Positions 1-5,145 of a DNA stretch of 9,926 nucleotides are shown here, in pieces. The position numbers and the translations under genes are program-made. This stretch comes from an uncultured Bacilli bacterium (lineage in GTDB: Bacteria; Bacillota_I; Bacilli_A; RF39; UBA660): positions 1-9,926 of the forward strand of contig CANRME010000047.1 in the NCBI GenBank assembly GCA_947631655.1, in the 5' to 3' direction. Every line of letters begins with the position of its first letter. The first letter of the stretch is position 1. Under the pieces are notes generated by a model. It was given only the letters and a program-made list of their open reading frames with translations, did no database searches and was not told the origin of the DNA.

Positions 1-119
1 TCATCCATTAAACTATCATATTCATTATCCGTCATAACAGGATTATCATTAACATAATACAAAACATTAGCTTCATTTAATTCATCTACTAATTTATCTA
101 TTCTTCCTTTTATATCCAT
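1..119 (-). CDS. ligA: NAD-dependent DNA ligase LigA, N-terminal fragment
   Basis: This is the first 39 codons of a gene that runs off the left edge of the window. The ATG is at 119-117 and is preceded by a perfect AGGAGG (127-132). The peptide begins MDIKGRIDKLVDELNEAN and continues with a Tyr-Tyr-Val segment, then an Asp/Asn-rich loop and an Asp-Asn-Glu-Tyr-Asp-Ser-Leu motif. This matches the conserved start of domain Ia of bacterial NAD+-dependent ligases (general pattern YYvxDxPxxxDxEYDxL), which binds the nicotinamide part of NAD+. The enzyme seals nicks between Okazaki fragments and during repair. It starts 11 bp after the pcrA stop codon, and its ribosome site overlaps that stop, so the two are almost certainly co-transcribed, as in Bacillus (pcrA-ligA). 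Only the start is visible, so the catalytic lysine and later domains cannot be checked. Confidence 0.88.
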   Translation of the reverse strand, partial: MDIKGRIDKLVDELNEANVLYYVNDNPVMTDNEYDSLMD

Positions 120-130
120 ATTTCTTCCTC

Positions 131-2218
131 CTATAACTTAGTAATTCCTTTATGATTTTTTAATAACTTTTTAATACCCGTCTTTTTATCGAAAGCCACC
201 GTAATAATTTCTTTTTCTACTGCTATTACTACCCCTTTACCATAAGAAGTATGCATTATAACGTCTCCACTCTTAAAATCATCTGAAGCATCTTTATACA
301 TACTCTTTATTGGTACTACTTCTCTTACTGGTTCTTCTTTAACTCCCACTATATCTAATAATTCCGGATCTATTTCTTTAATAAATCTACTCGGCATATT
401 TACTTGATCATTACCATATAACCTTCTTCTTTTCGCATTACTTAGATAAAGTCTTTCTTTCGCTCTGGTAATTCCTACGTAACATAACCTTCGTTCTTCC
501 TCAATTCCCCCTTCTTCAAAGAATGAATTTTGATGAGGAAATATTCCTTCTTCCATCCCAATTAAGAAAACTGCTCTAAACTCTAACCCTTTTGCACTAT
601 GCATTGTCATTAACGTTACGGCATCATCTTTTTCTTGGTGTTCCGAAATATCTGCAATTAAACTAATTTCTTCTAAGAAATCTCCTAAATTAACATTACC
701 CGTCCTCTCTTCAAAAGATGTCGTAATTGACCTAAACTCCATTAAGTTTTCTAGTTTTAAGTCACCATCTAAGGAAGCCCCATTTTCATACATAGCTTTA
801 ATACCCGTTTTTTCTAATACTAAATCTACTAATTCCGTTAGTGATAAACTTTCACTTTCCTTTTGTAATTCTAAAATTAACTCTTTAAATTGTAGTTCTT
901 TACCACTATCTATCGCCTCAAACATACTCGTATTATTATTTCTTGCTTTCTCGGCAATATTTTCAATCGTCTTTTCGCCAATACTTCTTTTCGGAACATT
1001 TATAACTCTTCTTAAACTTATATCATCATACGTATTAACCATTAATTTTAAATAGCATAATAAGTCTTTAATTTCTTTTCGCGCATAGAAATAATAACTA
1101 CCTACTACTTTATAAGGTATATTATCTTTTATAAACATTTCTTCTACTAAACGCGATTGCGCATTAGTACGATATAATACGGCGATATCTTGGTAATCAT
1201 AACCCTCTAATAATAAATGTTTTACTTCTTCTAAAACTAAAGTTATTTCGTGTTTTTCATCATAACTTCTTATATATTTAACTTTAACCCCATCCCCTTT
1301 ACTACTCCATAAATTCTTTTCTTTTCTTTCCGTATTATGTTTAATAACGGAGTTCGCTGTATCCAAAATATATTTCGTACTTCTATAATTTTCTTCTAAG
1401 GGAATAACTAAAGCATCCTTATAATCATGTTCAAAATTTAAAATATTATGGAAATTCGCCCCCCTAAATTTATATATCGATTGATCAGGATCTCCTACTA
1501 TAAAAATATTTTGATATTTTTTAGCCAGTAACTTACTTAATTTATATTGTACTTCATTAGTATCTTGATACTCATCTATTAAGATATATTTATATCTTTC
1601 TTGATATTTTTCTAATACCTCACTATTATTCATAAATAGTTTTACTGGTAACAATAATAAATCATCAAAATCTACGGAATTATTTTGTTTTAATATTTTT
1701 TCATATTTATAATATACTTTCTCTGCTATCTTCTCCGGAGGTGTATTAAAAAACTTACTAATCTCCCCTTCACTTAGCATTTCATTTTTAATAAAACTAA
1801 TTCTATTTCTCACATAAGAAGGAGCACATTCTTTACTATCTACTCCCATATCTTTTAATATTCTTTTTACTAAAGTTAATATATCATCACTATCTATTAT
1901 CGTAAAATTATTATCTAACCCTAATAACTTATAATTTTCTCTAATTATTCTTACTCCTAAAGAGTGGAATGTTCCAACAAAAGCTTCATTATCTGGGACT
2001 ATTAAATTTAACCTATCTCGCATTTCTTTTGCTGCTTTATTAGTAAATGTAATTGCAAGTATTCTATAAGATGGCACCCCGTTTTCAATTAAATTAGCAA
2101 TTCTCGTAGTTAATACTTTAGTTTTCCCAGAACCCGCTCCCGCTAAAACTAGACATGGTCCATCTATATGGTTAACTGCTTCTAATTGTTTATCATTAAG
2201 TCCTTTTAATAAATCCAT
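131..2218 (-). CDS. pcrA: ATP-dependent DNA helicase PcrA (UvrD/Rep family, SF1A)
   Basis: This is a 3'-5' helicase for repair, replication restart and removal of stalled RNA polymerase. All SF1A motifs are visible in the 695 residues: Q motif LNDKQLEAV (7-15), Walker A AGAGSGKT (26-33), Walker B DEYQDTN (215-221), motif III VGDPDQSIY with FRGA following (241-254), motif IV ENYRST (276-281), motif V TMHSAKGLEF (538-547) and motif VI with VGITRAKER (about 581-589). The C-terminus (about 651-690, GDVIMHTSYGKGVV) is the small Tudor-like domain that in PcrA/UvrD contacts RNA polymerase. It is reached by a shorter linker than in the 739-residue Bacillus subtilis protein. The ATG at 2218 has AGGTGA 6 bases upstream, and no upstream start competes. 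It is followed directly by ligA. The usual pcrB partner is not upstream; the surface-protein gene occupies that place, separated by a terminator. Confidence 0.96.
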   Translation of the reverse strand: MDLLKGLNDKQLEAVNHIDGPCLVLAGAGSGKTKVLTTRIANLIENGVPSYRILAITFTNKAAKEMRDRLNLIVPDNEAFVGTFHSLGVRIIRENYKLLGLDNNFTIIDSDDILTLVKRILKDMGVDSKECAPSYVRNRISFIKNEMLSEGEISKFFNTPPEKIAEKVYYKYEKILKQNNSVDFDDLLLLPVKLFMNNSEVLEKYQERYKYILIDEYQDTNEVQYKLSKLLAKKYQNIFIVGDPDQSIYKFRGANFHNILNFEHDYKDALVIPLEENYRSTKYILDTANSVIKHNTERKEKNLWSSKGDGVKVKYIRSYDEKHEITLVLEEVKHLLLEGYDYQDIAVLYRTNAQSRLVEEMFIKDNIPYKVVGSYYFYARKEIKDLLCYLKLMVNTYDDISLRRVINVPKRSIGEKTIENIAEKARNNNTSMFEAIDSGKELQFKELILELQKESESLSLTELVDLVLEKTGIKAMYENGASLDGDLKLENLMEFRSITTSFEERTGNVNLGDFLEEISLIADISEHQEKDDAVTLMTMHSAKGLEFRAVFLIGMEEGIFPHQNSFFEEGGIEEERRLCYVGITRAKERLYLSNAKRRRLYGNDQVNMPSRFIKEIDPELLDIVGVKEEPVREVVPIKSMYKDASDDFKSGDVIMHTSYGKGVVIAVEKEIITVAFDKKTGIKKLLKNHKGITKL

Positions 2219-2224
2219 GTCTAA

Positions 2225-2245
2225 TCACCTATAAATATTATATCA
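2225..2245 (-). promoter_or_regulatory. Candidate pcrA promoter (-10) with adjoining ribosome site
   Basis: Reading the minus strand, an extended -10 (TGATATAAT) occupies 2245-2237, followed closely by the Shine-Dalgarno AGGTGA (2230-2225) and the pcrA ATG. There is no good -35 (TTTTAT at 17 bp spacing), which an extended -10 can tolerate. The predicted start near 2230 would leave almost no leader before the ribosome site, so the promoter may be read a few bases differently or pcrA may also depend on read-through. Confidence 0.4.
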
Positions 2246-2248
2246 TTT

Positions 2249-2271
2249 AAAAACAAGTCATAAAAGACTTG
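2249..2271 (-). terminator. Rho-independent terminator after the surface-protein gene
   Basis: On the minus strand a 6-bp perfect stem CAAGTC/GACTTG (2271-2266 and 2259-2254) with a 6-base loop is followed immediately by TTTTT (2253-2249). It lies 20 bp past the stop codon of the surface-protein gene and before the pcrA -10, so it should separate that gene from the pcrA-ligA unit. The stem is short, and some read-through is likely. Confidence 0.65.
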
Positions 2272-2290
2272 ACATTTATATTTTTAATAT

Positions 2291-3769
2291 TTATGGTACT
2301 AAAACATAAGGTTCTGTACTACCATTACCACCCTTTATAGTTACATTAGATTTTAGATATAAGGACGGGCGCACACCACGCACTAAGTACGCGTTGTTGT
2401 CGCTTACACCCCCGCCTGGATACACACGGAACACAACTGCGGAGGTATTCGACCACGGTGTGAGTGTCCATTGATATGTACCTGAAATATATAACCAATC
2501 CTTTTCATAACAATAACTTTCATTATTGTAACTATATAATGTTGTAGATAAACATGATGCTCTATCCTTACTTCCATCGTTACTTCCTGTGGTGGCATAT
2601 CCATAATCGCTTACGTACATAAGTCCAATATATCCAGGCCATGTTGCACTTGCGCCGCTTGGTATAATTTCACCACGTTCTTTTTCATAAAATTGTTGTG
2701 CTGTAATTCCATTAGTAATCCAGCCCCCTAAATTCCATATTACATATTCTATCATATTTTTAGTTGTTGGTTTTATTCCTTTTGTTGTAATGGTTTCACC
2801 ACTACAATCTACATCTGCACAACCATTTATTTCACTTCCATTGTAATAACTTTCTAAATTTGTTTTCAAATCTGCTGGTCTTGTCCAATTATTTGAACCA
2901 TATTGCCCTCCAGTTGTATCCCATGCCATGTTTCCTACAATATCTGCTCTTATTATTTTTGTTAAATATTCTTTAGTTGTACTTTCATCTTCATTTACTC
3001 TTTCTATATCACTCATTAATCCGATAACTCTCCATTTTTCACAATTATGTTCTTCGTCTTCAGCATTATCATTTGTTAGATCATCATATTTTAAACAATT
3101 AAACCAGATATAATTATTTGGGTCTTTCCCTATATATCTTATATTTCCAAAATCATCATATGCAGCATTATTACTTTCTTCTGCTTCTTTTAATTTTGCA
3201 TAGAAGGTATTATCTTTACTATAACTGTATTCATATAATTCTACATCTGTTTCACTATCTACTCCTATTTTGAATTTTACTTTTTTATTGACATTATCAT
3301 TTTGATTACTTTCATCTTTTTTAAAGTTTAAGGTTAAAGTATAATTGTGTACTCCTTTTAATTCTAATGGTTCATCTATTAAGATATATCCTTCTTTTTC
3401 TACTGGTACTATATTTGTTACATTATCTTTATCATTTCTTTTTAAGGTTACTACTAAATCTTCTTTATCTATAAAATTATTTTCTTCTACTATTAATTTA
3501 ATATTATATTTAGTATCTAAGGTACCAGTATTTTCTATTTTAAATTGTTTAATAACTGTATCTCCTGGTAGAGCATTATTTAAAGTTACTTCATTAGAAT
3601 CAGTATAAGTTATTTTCATAGTTCCTGCTGTTACTACCATATCTTCTGCTTTATCATTACCTATTATATTAGCAGTAAAATATGCATAAGATACTGATAT
3701 AATACAAAGTATATTTATACTTACTACGGATATTAATAATATCAATGATTTTTTATCAAATAATTTCAT
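2291..3769 (-). CDS. Surface protein: TasA/SipW-type N-terminus plus C-type-lectin-like variable domain
   Basis: The 492-residue protein begins with a short basic end and one hydrophobic helix (about 8-29) ending SVSYAYFTAN. The YAYFT boundary is typical of TasA/camelysin-type exported proteins processed by the signal peptidase SipW. Residues about 30-170 look like the TasA-type beta-sandwich (LPGDTVIKQFKIENTG, then KYNIKL). After a linker, about 205-492 is a Trp/Gly/Asn-rich domain with WRVIGL (246-251), IIRADIVGNMAWD (272-284), YIGLMYVSDYGYATT (380-394), YQWTLTP (432-438) and a closing GVRPSLYLKSNV (465-476). I recognise this from memory as a family common in AT-rich gut Bacillota, with the C-type-lectin/FGE-like fold used by retroelement-diversified proteins (perhaps DUF6273-like). 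Likely location: cell surface or secreted fibre, binding an unknown ligand. The segment encoding about 434-472 is far richer in G+C than the rest. The promoter carries a G9 tract. ATG 3769 has AAGGTAGGA upstream (3788-3780). Function is inferred from family and architecture only. Confidence 0.85.
   Translation of the reverse strand: MKLFDKKSLILLISVVSINILCIISVSYAYFTANIIGNDKAEDMVVTAGTMKITYTDSNEVTLNNALPGDTVIKQFKIENTGTLDTKYNIKLIVEENNFIDKEDLVVTLKRNDKDNVTNIVPVEKEGYILIDEPLELKGVHNYTLTLNFKKDESNQNDNVNKKVKFKIGVDSETDVELYEYSYSKDNTFYAKLKEAEESNNAAYDDFGNIRYIGKDPNNYIWFNCLKYDDLTNDNAEDEEHNCEKWRVIGLMSDIERVNEDESTTKEYLTKIIRADIVGNMAWDTTGGQYGSNNWTRPADLKTNLESYYNGSEINGCADVDCSGETITTKGIKPTTKNMIEYVIWNLGGWITNGITAQQFYEKERGEIIPSGASATWPGYIGLMYVSDYGYATTGSNDGSKDRASCLSTTLYSYNNESYCYEKDWLYISGTYQWTLTPWSNTSAVVFRVYPGGGVSDNNAYLVRGVRPSLYLKSNVTIKGGNGSTEPYVLVP
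2354..2470 (-). other. Putative diversity-generating-retroelement variable region (VR)
   Basis: This covers codons 434-472 of the surface protein. By hand count 2361-2470 is about 58% G+C, while the preceding 110 bp (2471-2580) is about 27%. The codons change abruptly to CCG, TCG, TCC, GCG, CGC and GTG, which are rare elsewhere in the gene. The run AGC GAC AAC AAC (2404-2393), and the neighbouring TAC, ACC, CGT, TAT, GGT and GTT codons, are what adenine-specific mutagenesis of AAC/AAT template codons would give. The position near the 3' end, in a lectin-like domain just before a conserved GVRP-LYLKS ending, fits known variable regions. No second copy (template repeat) and no reverse transcriptase are in the window, so diversification would have to act from elsewhere or be a past event. 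Confidence 0.55.
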
Positions 3770-3779
3770 ATATACACAA

Positions 3780-3788
3780 TCCTACCTT
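3780..3788 (-). promoter_or_regulatory. Ribosome binding site of the surface-protein gene
   Basis: AAGGTAGGA on the minus strand ends 10 bases before the ATG at 3769-3767 and supports that start. It begins about 9 bases after the -10 box, giving a predicted leader of only about 20 nt. Confidence 0.65.
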
Positions 3789-3796
3789 ATGTGTAT

Positions 3797-3826
3797 ATCT
3801 TATCATTTTACACCCCCCCCCGTCAA
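3797..3826 (-). promoter_or_regulatory. Surface-protein promoter with a G9 tract in the spacer
   Basis: On the minus strand the -35 TTGACG (3826-3821) and the extended -10 TGA-TAAGAT (3805-3797) are separated by 18 bp, and the homopolymer G tract begins in the last base of the -35. The optimum spacing is 17 bp, so loss of one G would give the ideal distance, while gain or loss of several should weaken the promoter. No other good promoter lies closer to the gene. The start is predicted near 3790. A longer transcript from the promoter at 4139-4167 could also read into this gene. Confidence 0.65.
3813..3821. repeat. Homopolymer tract C9 (G9 on the transcribed-gene strand)
   Basis: Nine consecutive C on the plus strand, in otherwise AT-rich intergenic DNA, lie between the promoter boxes of the surface-protein gene. 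Poly-G/C tracts of about this length slip during replication and are the mutable element in many contingency loci. The exact count also depends on sequencing accuracy. Confidence 0.9.
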
Positions 3827-3839
3827 GGAAAAATTATTG

Positions 3840-3869
3840 TTGCATTTTTAGTAAATTTATGTATATAAT
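3840..3869 (+). promoter_or_regulatory. Candidate plus-strand promoter for a short antisense RNA
   Basis: TTGCAT (3840-3845) and a perfect TATAAT (3864-3869) are separated by 18 bp, predicting a transcript start near 3876. It diverges from the surface-gene promoter, and the two -35 boxes are 13 bp apart. It faces a terminator hairpin about 60 bp downstream, and no protein gene follows on this strand. Confidence 0.5.
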
Positions 3870-3885
3870 ATATGTAGAAACGAAA

Positions 3886-3918
3886 AGAGATATCATATTG
3901 GTATCCTTTAATCCGTTT
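3886..3918. repeat. Inverted repeat, left arm
   Basis: This arm contains two blocks that match the right arm (4091-4131) in inverted orientation: AGAGATATCA (3886-3895, 10/10) and TTAATCCGTTT (3908-3918, 11/11). The spacer between the blocks is 12 bp here and 20 bp in the right arm. In a minus-strand transcript this is the 3' arm and could pair with the 5' end. By itself, GATACCA/TGATATC on the minus strand (3905-3889) can also form a small imperfect hairpin followed by a U-rich stretch. Confidence 0.75.
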
Positions 3919-3928
3919 TTGTTGGATT

Positions 3929-3956
3929 TAGAACACCTAGTGTGTTCTATTATTTT
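3929..3956 (+). terminator. Rho-independent terminator of the putative antisense RNA
   Basis: A perfect 8-bp stem TAGAACAC/GTGTTCTA (3929-3936 and 3942-3949) with a 5-base loop is followed by TTATTTT (3950-3956) on the plus strand. On the minus strand the same stem is followed by an A-rich stretch, so it terminates mainly the plus-strand transcript. The minus-strand hydrophobic ORF ends inside this hairpin. Confidence 0.65.
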
Positions 3957-4017
3957 GCTCGTCAATAATTCTGATAATCAATATCAAAATAATGGCAAAC
4001 ATTATTAAATGATCTAT
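3937..4017 (-). CDS. Possible small hydrophobic peptide (type I toxin-like)
   Basis: A perfect AGGAGG (4031-4026) precedes an open frame that encodes a strongly hydrophobic stretch followed by a polar tail: MFAIILILIIRIID, then EQNNRTH (21 aa if started at the ATG at 4002). That size and shape, one membrane helix plus a short charged or polar end, is typical of type I toxins such as Fst, Hok or TxpA relatives, but I do not recognise the specific sequence. The start is a problem. The ATG is 23 bases from the ribosome site, and the correctly spaced codon (4017-4015) is ATA, which is very rarely used. Translation might be coupled to the leader ORF, whose TAG overlaps this ATA, or the gene may be decayed with a mutated ATG. 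The coordinates given start at the ATA. Confidence 0.3.
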   Translation of the reverse strand: MDHLIMFAIILILIIRIIDEQNNRTH

Positions 4018-4055
4018 GACCAAAACCTCCTATTTCTATAGTTATTTTTAATCAT
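4014..4055 (-). CDS. Possible leader peptide, 13 residues
   Basis: A strong AAGGAGG (4071-4065) lies 9 bases before ATG 4055. The frame encodes MIKNNYRNRRFWS and stops at TAG (4016-4014). An in-frame ATG at 4061 would add two residues but is too close to the ribosome site. The peptide is basic and carries within its coding sequence the AGGAGG of the next small ORF, and its stop overlaps that ORF's putative start. This is how mok couples to hok. It is too short to judge by coding statistics. Confidence 0.3.
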   Translation of the reverse strand: MIKNNYRNRRFWS

Positions 4056-4090
4056 AATCATCTACCTCCTTATCTATTTATATTTTCTAT

Positions 4091-4131
4091 AAACGGATTA
4101 AGAGGAATATAAACACAACATTGATATCTCT
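4091..4131. repeat. Inverted repeat, right arm
   Basis: AAACGGATTAA (4091-4101) and TGATATCTCT (4122-4131) are exact inverted copies of the two blocks in the left arm (3908-3918 and 3886-3895). The outer end coincides within a base or so with the predicted start of the minus-strand transcript (about 4132). That makes this arm the extreme 5' end of the RNA, able to pair with the 3' arm about 200 nt away. Confidence 0.75.
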
Positions 4132-4138
4132 AAATATA

Positions 4139-4167
4139 ATTATAGCTATTAGTCAATAATTTGTCTA
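4139..4167 (-). promoter_or_regulatory. Strong minus-strand promoter in the gene-free stretch
   Basis: TAGACA (4167-4162) and a perfect TATAAT (4144-4139) are separated by exactly 17 bp. This is the best sigma-A-type match in the 3770-4195 gap. The start is predicted near 4132, at the right-arm boundary. An AT-only dyad AATAATTT/AAATTATT (4155-4162 and 4172-4179) straddles the -35 and might be an operator or a weak end-of-operon hairpin. The RNA would carry both tiny ORFs and, if not terminated, continue into the surface-protein gene. Confidence 0.6.
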
Positions 4168-4195
4168 CTGTAAATTATTATTTATTGTAAAATTC

Positions 4196-4687
4196 TTATA
4201 AGTATTTTTTTAACACTAATTTTAAATCATTAAATTGTTTTTCATCTACCTTTAAACATTTTTGTAAATATTCAATATGTTTATCTAAATATATTGCATC
4301 AAAAGGATTAAGCTCTCTATTATCAATTACTTTAGATACAATATTACCTAAAATATCTATATAACAAGATATGGTAATAACTTGATTACCATTCTTTAAA
4401 TAAATATCTGCTTGCGCAAATTTCTTCCCATTATAATCTTTAAAATCATATATTTTATTAAATCTATCACATATAACTTCCCCATTATTTAAATCAAATA
4501 TAATATCTTTTTGTGAAGCTTCATCATCCCCATAACCACCTTTTTTAAATAAGGCAATACCTGGGCCAATCATCTTTAAACTAAAAGGTAAATCTAAATT
4601 CAATATTAATTTTCCATCATCATATAATTTATATTTACTCCGCGATTTCCCATCTTTAATTTCTCTTTCTAAAACATAATCTTTCAT
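4196..4687 (-). CDS. Uncharacterised cytosolic protein with a WG-repeat-like segment
   Basis: I cannot assign a function to this 163-residue protein. It has no signal peptide or membrane helix. The sequence is beta-rich with alternating short strands (KYKLYDDGKLILNLDL near the N-terminus). One segment, CYIDILGNIVSKVID (108-122), resembles the core of a WG/KWG repeat (G-Y-I-[DN]-x-x-G-x-I-V). The last about 30 residues look helical. The same segment and the stretch before it (KIYDF...AQADIYL) align with KVENF...ALATIII and GYINELGEIVS of the next-upstream protein, so the two are probably diverged paralogues. ATG 4687 has AGGAGG 4 bases upstream (4697-4692). It is the last gene of the ClpC-like cluster and lies behind a terminator-like hairpin, so it may be made at a lower level than its neighbours. 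Confidence 0.75.
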   Translation of the reverse strand: MKDYVLEREIKDGKSRSKYKLYDDGKLILNLDLPFSLKMIGPGIALFKKGGYGDDEASQKDIIFDLNNGEVICDRFNKIYDFKDYNGKKFAQADIYLKNGNQVITISCYIDILGNIVSKVIDNRELNPFDAIYLDKHIEYLQKCLKVDEKQFNDLKLVLKKYL

Positions 4688-4699
4688 AAATCCTCCTAT

Positions 4700-4726
4700 A
4701 AAAAATATCTACTTAATCAAGTAGAT
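4700..4726 (-). terminator. Terminator-like hairpin between the two WG-like genes
   Basis: A perfect 8-bp stem ATCTACTT/AAGTAGAT with a 4-base loop includes the stop codon of the 4713-5108 gene. On the minus strand it is followed by a T-rich tail (4705-4700), and on the plus strand by TTTTT. It should reduce transcription into the 4196-4687 gene. The 25-bp gap leaves no room for a separate promoter, so this is probably partial termination within an operon. Confidence 0.6.
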
Positions 4727-5108
4727 TTTTCGTTAATTTAATAACATTATTATTTTCTATTTCACTAGTTAAAGAAGTTAAATAAATATCTAAATCTAAA
4801 ACTTTTTCCATTTTATAATTAAAAGTATTTACTAAAGGAGACACAATCTCTCCTAATTCATTAATATACCCAACAACATAATATTTTTTATCATTAACAG
4901 TAATAATAATTGTTGCTAAAGCATAACCAAATTCATTAAAATTTTCTACTTTACTAAAATAAGAGTTAAACACAATATTTTCATCAATATTATAATAAAC
5001 ATTTTTATTATTTTGAACGTAGTAAACCACACTTATAGATAGATGCTTAAAATCACTTACTAAACTATACTCCCTATTTACTCTTTTGTGCTTTACTTCT
5101 TTACTCAT
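4713..5108 (-). CDS. Uncharacterised small protein, paralogue of the downstream WG-like protein
   Basis: This is a 131-residue protein of unknown function with no signal peptide or membrane segment. The basic N-terminus (MSKEVKHKRVNREY) is followed by beta-rich sequence and GYINELGEIVSPLVN (80-94), which fits the WG/KWG-repeat consensus better than its downstream neighbour does. Here only one repeat is present, while true WG proteins have several. Shared pattern with the next protein: K-[VI]-x-x-F, then A-x-A-x-I, then Y-I-x-x-L-G-x-I-V-S. ATG 5108 has AGGATAGG just upstream. It begins 37 bp after the ClpC-like stop codon. That gap holds only an all-AT inverted repeat (5124-5145) and a TATAAT-like hexamer, so co-transcription with the ClpC-like gene is the simplest reading. 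A role as partner or substrate of that ATPase is speculation from position. Confidence 0.75.
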   Translation of the reverse strand: MSKEVKHKRVNREYSLVSDFKHLSISVVYYVQNNKNVYYNIDENIVFNSYFSKVENFNEFGYALATIIITVNDKKYYVVGYINELGEIVSPLVNTFNYKMEKVLDLDIYLTSLTSEIENNNVIKLTKNLLD

Positions 5109-5145
5109 TTTTCCTATCCTCTATAAAAATTATAACTAATTTTTA

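Larger units (their letters stand above)
3876..3956 (+). ncRNA. Putative ~80-nt antisense RNA
   Basis: The unit is bounded by the plus-strand promoter (TATAAT at 3864-3869) and a terminator hairpin with a U-rich tail (3929-3956). It would hold a small hairpin AATCC/GGATT (3910-3914 with 3924-3928) in front of the terminator stem. It is fully complementary to the 3' part of any minus-strand transcript from the promoter at 4139-4167, including the last codons of the small hydrophobic ORF and the 3' arm of the inverted repeat. The arrangement resembles the antitoxin RNA of type I toxin-antitoxin loci. There is no direct evidence of expression, and the 5' end is an estimate. Confidence 0.4.

Noticed and set aside
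2269..2297. TTGACA followed 17 bp later by TATGGT on the plus strand
   Set aside because: The -35 is the edge of the terminator stem, the -10 is poor, and nothing on the plus strand downstream would be served.
2404..2604. 66-codon frame inside the surface-protein gene, same strand, other frame
   Set aside because: It lies wholly within a well-supported gene and owes its length to the GC-rich variable segment. It has no ribosome site and no recognisable product.
2928..3608. Plus-strand frames of 61 and 87 codons
   Set aside because: They are antisense shadows of the surface-protein gene, without ribosome sites.
2291..3769. Template repeat (TR) of a DGR within the window
   Set aside because: I looked for a second copy of distinctive pieces such as GTGCGCCCGTCC on both strands and found none.
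3745..4008. Open frame of 87 codons on the plus strand across the gap
   Set aside because: No ribosome site, it runs through the start of the surface gene, the C9 tract and a terminator hairpin, and its composition looks like chance.
3886..4131. Inverted repeat as a MITE or an invertible promoter segment
   Set aside because: No target-site duplication was seen, the arms have unequal gaps (12 and 20 bp), and no recombinase or transposase gene is in the window. Kept only as an alternative to the RNA-pairing reading.
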